Source of the DNA: Mesorhizobium sp.
GTDB lineage: Bacteria > Pseudomonadota > Alphaproteobacteria > Rhizobiales > Rhizobiaceae
NCBI GenBank assembly: GCA_004020645.1
Contig: SAQL01000009.1
Span: 168,023-232,022 of the forward strand
Length of the DNA stretch: 64,000 nt
Direction of reading: 5' to 3'
Part shown: in pieces, positions 59,752 to 64,000 of the stretch
How the letters are laid out: every line of letters begins with the position of its first letter
Position numbering within the stretch: position 1 is the stretch's first letter
The notes under the pieces: model-generated
What the model was told of the DNA's origin: nothing
The model's database searches: none
Seen by the model: the letters and a program-made list of their open reading frames with translations, nothing else
Made by a program: the position numbers and the translations under genes

Positions 59752-59833
59752 TTGACGTCAGACTTGTTTGGACTATTCTTTGATTCCAGTCCCGATGTGG
59801 ACTGGTCTATATCGGGACCGGTCTGCCAGTCAG
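59752..59833. promoter_or_regulatory. Divergent control region of the ubiquitin-like operon and the Xre-RES pair
   Basis: Plus strand: TTGACG (59752-59757), 16 bp, TATTCT (59774-59779), reading towards xre. Minus strand: CTGACT (59828-59833), 16 bp, TATAGA (59806-59811), reading towards the UBL gene. The palindrome CCAGTC-N8-GACTGG at 59786-59805 lies just downstream of both -10 boxes, with a further CCAGTC at 59826. One bound repressor could block both promoters. The antitoxin is the obvious candidate. Confidence 0.5.
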
Positions 59834-59859
59834 GTCCATTTTTAGACAGGAGGAGTTTG

Positions 59860-60246
59860 ATGCATGTTGCAGCACCAGACGCCCGGCAGGGCGCTGGGCA
59901 ACCTACGATTCCGGTCGAGCTAGAGGCGTTTTTCGCCGTCGCAGAGAAGTGGCACCTTTCGACCGAAGAACAGATCACCTTACTCGGATCCCCGGGGAGA
60001 TCGACCTTCTTCAAGTGGAAGAAGGAGGGCGGAACGCCGCCCCCCGACACCCGGGAGCGAGTCTCCCACATGCTCGGGATCTGGAAATCTTTGCGCATCC
60101 TTTTCACGCAGGACGAGCGTGGTGAGGCTTGGGTGCGTGCAAAGAACCGGTACTTTGACGGCGCTAGCGCTCTCGACGTTATGCTTGAGGGCATGTCGGG
60201 CATCATTCGCGTAAGGAGATACCTCGATGCCCAGCGTGGCGCTTGA
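59860..60246 (+). CDS. Xre/MbcA/ParS-type antitoxin
   Basis: A 128-residue antitoxin of a second Xre-RES pair: HTH with LSTEEQITLLGSPGRSTFFK (about 30-60), then the toxin-binding domain (about 70-128: WVRAKNRYFDGASALDVMLE). ATG at 59860 behind AGGAGG. Overlaps the RES gene by 20 bp. Likely autoregulatory via the palindromes upstream. Confidence 0.9.
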   Translation: MHVAAPDARQGAGQPTIPVELEAFFAVAEKWHLSTEEQITLLGSPGRSTFFKWKKEGGTPPPDTRERVSHMLGIWKSLRILFTQDERGEAWVRAKNRYFDGASALDVMLEGMSGIIRVRRYLDAQRGA

Positions 60247-60961
60247 GAACGCTCCTTTGGTGAAGTGGTCCGGAGACGCGTTCCGGCTCATCCCGTCCCG
60301 CTTTCCTCCAGTCAACGTCTATGAGGGGTTGATCAACAGTGATCGGCAGGACGAGATCGTCTCTCTTGAGAACCTCACCAACCCCAGACTTCGCTCCCTC
60401 GACCGGCTGCAACAGGCGACGCAGGGCGACGCCAGTGCGGACCCGCGGCTCCAGAATTGGAACCTTGCGCCGTTCGCATACGGTAACCCCGATGGCACTA
60501 CGTTCTTTGGTGAGGACCGGCCGTGCCTTGAGATCGCATTTGAGCGGCAAACGGCTTTGGCGGTATCCGTCGTAAAGCGGGAAACCTTCCTAAAGGCGAC
60601 TGAGGAGGCGTCAATCGGGCTTGACATGCGGATGCTATGCACCCCAGTCAACGGCACCTTCTGGGATCTTCGCGATATTGAAGGGTTGCCTGCTGGGCTG
60701 GACGAGAAGCGGCGGCGCGAGATCGGGGCCAAGATGCCGGAGGGCGCCCAGGGCATCCTCTTCCGTCCCGTCGAGCGGCCGGCCGGCATTTGCCTCGCCA
60801 TAGTGACGGGAGACGTCTTGGAGCGATCTCGGCAGACGGTGCACTTTCGCTACGTGTGGGACGGGAAGCGCATCTCGATCCTTTATGCCTTCGATAAGGA
60901 GGGAGTTCGTATCGAGGCGTCGGCGCTGGCAGGCGAAGACGACGTTCTCGCCGCAGCCTAA
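60227..60961 (+). CDS. RES-domain toxin
   Basis: A 244-residue RES-family toxin, thought to degrade NAD+ or ADP-ribosylate targets. Landmarks are WSGDAFRLIPSRFPPVNVYE (the R), PYGNPDGTTFFGEDRPCLEI-like segment with the E, and GILFRPVERPAGICLAIV with the conserved C-terminal part. Intact, unlike the copy at 42 kb. It is longer than the typical RES protein (about 150-200 residues). Confidence 0.85.
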   Translation: MPSVALENAPLVKWSGDAFRLIPSRFPPVNVYEGLINSDRQDEIVSLENLTNPRLRSLDRLQQATQGDASADPRLQNWNLAPFAYGNPDGTTFFGEDRPCLEIAFERQTALAVSVVKRETFLKATEEASIGLDMRMLCTPVNGTFWDLRDIEGLPAGLDEKRRREIGAKMPEGAQGILFRPVERPAGICLAIVTGDVLERSRQTVHFRYVWDGKRISILYAFDKEGVRIEASALAGEDDVLAAA

Positions 60962-60967
60962 GCAAAG

Positions 60968-61306
60968 TCACAGAGCGCCTGCCGACCAGCCGTTGAGCCG
61001 TACGAAATCGTGGAAGCTGCAACCAGGCGCCAGGCATACGACACTCGGCAACACCCTTCCATCCGCAGCAATCGAGTGTCTACGCAGTGACACTCCATGA
61101 CCGTTCGAACAGGTGAGCTCTGCTTTGAAGGTGGCGCGCGTCCGCGCGTTACATGCCTTCCACATAAGAGGGGGCGGCCGTCCAGCATTCTTCCAACACT
61201 CTAATCCGATGACCGGCCGCCACCCGCCCAGAGGTTCCACTGGTTCGGACTTCGACAGTCCGAGCATCCGGAGAAGAACATTGATCGCGCCTTTGAATGA
61301 TATCAC
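60968..61306 (-). CDS. Small Cys/His-rich hypothetical protein
   Basis: A 112-residue protein. The C-terminal part has TCSNGHGVSLRRHSIAADG and SVVCLAPGCSFHDFVRLNGW, a probable zinc-binding pattern (C...H...C...C...H). The N-terminus is basic. No homologue is firmly recognised. It is convergent with the RES toxin gene, 6 bp away. Confidence 0.5.
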   Translation of the reverse strand: MISFKGAINVLLRMLGLSKSEPVEPLGGWRPVIGLECWKNAGRPPPLMWKACNARTRATFKAELTCSNGHGVSLRRHSIAADGRVLPSVVCLAPGCSFHDFVRLNGWSAGAL

Positions 61307-62081
61307 TGGCGTCTTCCTACCCGAGCTAGCTGGCTGCGCTGCTCTGCCAAACGCTCCATATTCGTGAACCGTAGCAGAGTTTCCGCTAAGACCTATTCGG
61401 CCTCCAGAATGCCGGTACGCCTCTGGCTGAGCCCCACGTCAACTGCGTCCGGAGCGCGGAGGCGGTCCAATGTGCTTGAGGGTTTGCCCGGCTCAAGCTC
61501 GTCCAACTGGCAGCAGCGGGTGTCTTTGCCGCGTTTAGCGACTGATTGATAGCACGCTCTATCTCCTGGTCGGAGTCGCTCGCTTGAAACAGTGAATGCA
61601 TCCACTCGTGCACGATCGGGTGGATGCCCAAGCGTTAAAAAAAATCAAGAATTTGCGTGTCGAGGTCCCTGATCTCGATTGAGGGCTCCTGACGCGGGAA
61701 ATTCCCGTGCAATGAAATCCGACTGCAACGCTGCCACATGATGGATTGACTAACGCTTTGCAGCGAGACTATGATGCCATGAGCGCCATGATCTTCGGAT
61801 CCTTCCCGAATTTCGATTTGGCGATCGAGAGCGTCCAACGGTCGGAAATCCTGTTGAACACGCCAGAAGGCTGACATATTCCCTCCCGCGCGTTCTCCAT
61901 TTGGGCTTCGATGTTGCAACCAAGTTCGAATGTCGCGTTGCTGGCAAAGTAGAAATGTCGCTTGGCGGTGGGGACGGCCACAACGAGAGCGCCCGATCGG
62001 GCGTCAGCTGGTCGGGATTGCAGAGCCCGATCGGGTGCGGTTCAGTCAGGCACCCCTCGGCTTTAGATTAGAGAGCCGCCG
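61307..62081. other. 775-bp stretch with gene remnants only
   Basis: A minus-strand fragment at 61769-61981 contains EGICQPSGVFNRISDRWTLS, like the start of an HxlR-family regulator, but the frame ends soon after. Two copies of the palindrome CCCGATCGGG lie at about 61992 and 62025. No intact gene is seen; this is a junction between the defence island and the gibberellin operon. Confidence 0.45.
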
Positions 62082-62300
62082 CTACGGACTAGCTTCGTTG
62101 GCCGGCGTCGACCGCGGCGGGATCCGATACTCGCTCAGCATCGTGACGACATCGGCGATACGATTCTTCTCACTCTCCGTCAGCCGCAGATCGACGTCGA
62201 CGGATGCGCGCCCGACTTCCGGTACGGGCGCCTCGGTGGGCGCCTGCTCACGCCGGGTGTAACCAGGCGGCCTGCCGCCAGGTGCCGGCGACGCCGGCAT
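62082..62300 (-). CDS. Small ORF coupled to fni
   Basis: A 72-residue frame whose ATG overlaps the fni stop (TAATG), so it would be translated by re-initiation. The C-terminal half has VDVDLRLTESEKNRIADVVT, likely helical. No homologue recognised. It may be a genuine small gene of this operon or only an open extension in GC-rich DNA. Confidence 0.35.
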   Translation of the reverse strand: MPASPAPGGRPPGYTRREQAPTEAPVPEVGRASVDVDLRLTESEKNRIADVVTMLSEYRIPPRSTPANEASP

Positions 62301-63349
62301 TAACCGGCGGGCAGATGCGCCGAGGGCAACAAGCGCGCCTGACGCAACGCCGCCAGATCAGCCGAGCCGGTGCAGAAGCAGGCGACGGCCAACTGGCGGA
62401 TGACGATCTCGAAATGCGCGACAACCGCCTCGGTGGACACCGTCGCCGCGCTCAGCACGCCGGCCGCCTGCCCGGCGATGTCCGCGCCCAGGCGGATGGC
62501 CTTGGCCACGTCGACGCCGTCGCGGATTCCGCCCGACGCGATCAGCTTCACCGTTGGCAGCGCCCGACGTACCGCCTGCACGCTGGCCGGGGTCGGAATC
62601 CCCCAATCGGCGAACGCCATCGCCACTGCACAGTCGGCGGCATCGCGGGCGCGCTCGCCCTCCACCGCGGCCCAACTGGTGCCGCCGGCGCCGGCGACAT
62701 CGATCACCGCCACGCCCGCCTCGACGAGCGCACAGGCCACCGTGGCGGACAGGCCCGCCCCCACCTCCTTGGCCACGATCGGCACGCCCACGCTGCGCGC
62801 GGCGCGAGCGATCTGCGCCAGGACGCCGCGCCAGTCGCGGTCGCCCTCCAGCTGTACCGCTTCCTGCAGCGGATTGAGATGAACGATGAGTCCATCGGCC
62901 TCCAGCGCATCCACCGCCCGGCGCGCCAGGTCCAGGCCGTCGGCCTCGCGCAGTTGCGCGGCGCCGATATTGGCCAGCAAGGGAATGTCTGGGGCCAGGC
63001 GGCGCAGCGCGCGCGTCAGCCCCTGGGAGTTGCGGGATTGCAGGCTCACGCGCTGCGAACCGACGCACATGGCGATCCCCAAGGCTTGCGCTGCCTCGCT
63101 CAGATGCCGGTTGATGGCCTCGGCGCGTGGCATGCCGCCGGTCATGGAGCTGATCAGCAGCGGCGCGCGCATGGTCTTGCCCAGCAGCGAGGCGCGCAGG
63201 TCGATCTGCGTCAGGTCCAACTCGGGCAATGCGCAGTGTTCGAAACGGATGTACTCCCAGCCGGCGGCGACCGTGGCCGGCGCCGTTCGCCGATGGAGCA
63301 CGATGTCCAGATGGTCGTTCTTGCGCCGGCTCAGGGCGCTGTCGCTCAT
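62300..63349 (-). CDS. fni: Type II isopentenyl diphosphate isomerase
   Basis: A 349-residue FMN-dependent isomerase interconverting IPP and DMAPP. The N-terminal [17 protein letters not shown], the [20 protein letters not shown] segment and [16 protein letters not shown] with the FMN-binding glycines are typical. In rhizobial gibberellin operons this gene is the last one and supplies isoprenoid precursors. ATG at 63349 was chosen because the family starts there. Overlaps no other gene except the small downstream ORF. Confidence 0.93.
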   Translation of the reverse strand: MSDSALSRRKNDHLDIVLHRRTAPATVAAGWEYIRFEHCALPELDLTQIDLRASLLGKTMRAPLLISSMTGGMPRAEAINRHLSEAAQALGIAMCVGSQRVSLQSRNSQGLTRALRRLAPDIPLLANIGAAQLREADGLDLARRAVDALEADGLIVHLNPLQEAVQLEGDRDWRGVLAQIARAARSVGVPIVAKEVGAGLSATVACALVEAGVAVIDVAGAGGTSWAAVEGERARDAADCAVAMAFADWGIPTPASVQAVRRALPTVKLIASGGIRDGVDVAKAIRLGADIAGQAAGVLSAATVSTEAVVAHFEIVIRQLAVACFCTGSADLAALRQARLLPSAHLPAG

Positions 63350-63434
63350 GCTCGCTCCAGCCGTCGCATCGGGCGACGGCGTTGCGTCGGATCGGACCGA
63401 CGGCAGCGCGCGCACGCCGCCGCCTCCCGCGCGT

Positions 63435-64000
<566 letters not shown>

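Noticed and set aside
61769..61981. HxlR-family regulator gene
   Set aside because: Only about 30 residues resemble the family and the frame closes early; kept as a remnant in the gap note.
61992..62035. Twin CCCGATCGGG palindromes as an att site
   Set aside because: The palindromes are short, no integrase is near, and no second copy at the other end of the island was seen.

Overview
The window looks like a Mesorhizobium-type alphaproteobacterium (order Hyphomicrobiales). It carries a rhizobial chromosomal gene set with high GC, short rhizobial intergenic palindromic repeats, a Rhizobium-type L-rhamnose locus, a 5-aminolevulinate synthase with an FNR/FixK-like box, and, at the right edge, the 3' end of the rhizobial gibberellin operon (ent-kaurene synthase and type II isopentenyl diphosphate isomerase). 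All assignments come from reading the sequence and from memory of protein families; no database search was possible.

Left part, about 1-38 kb, reads as ordinary chromosome. It contains an L,D-transpeptidase, tRNA-Gly(CCC), an acyltransferase/SGNH protein, an ArsR-SRPBCC-MAPEG group, a histone-deacetylase-like enzyme, a frameshifted MATE transporter, pyrD, a LuxR-type response regulator facing a solute-symporter-like hybrid histidine kinase, mscL, an aminotransferase, hemA, galE, a D-amino-acid dehydrogenase, a racemase fused to a degenerate arginase-like domain, the full rhamnose transport and catabolism locus (rhaK-U-Q-P-T-S, rhaR, rhaD, rhaI), and ggt.

From about 38.7 kb the sequence becomes accessory. 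It has a methyltransferase ORF abutting a truncated IS481-type transposase, a DUF1403-ScpB pair and an Xre-RES toxin-antitoxin pair (these three loci carry single-base frameshifts), then a tightly overlapping nine-gene operon at 43.2-51.6 kb. That operon encodes a 7-deazaguanine DNA-modification system: DpdC/YaaA-like, DpdB, DpdA, a broken second DpdB, QueE, QueD, QueC, a queuosine-precursor (VUT) transporter fused to a Pycsar-effector-like membrane domain, and a HAD hydrolase. Converging on it is a UvrD-type helicase with a RecB/Cas4-like nuclease. Next comes an unknown membrane protein and a four-gene, stop/start-coupled ubiquitin-like conjugation operon (multi-ubiquitin-like protein, E2-like, JAB peptidase, E1). 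This operon is divergent from a second, intact Xre-RES pair, across a 148-bp control region rich in palindromes.

Together 42-61 kb looks like a defence island: DNA marking with a modified guanine, a candidate DNA-degrading partner, a ubiquitin-like system and two toxin-antitoxin modules. The most notable features are the VUT-Pycsar-like fusion inside a deazaguanine operon and the direct neighbourhood of DNA modification and bacterial ubiquitination. From about 62 kb the composition shifts again to the very GC-rich gibberellin operon end.
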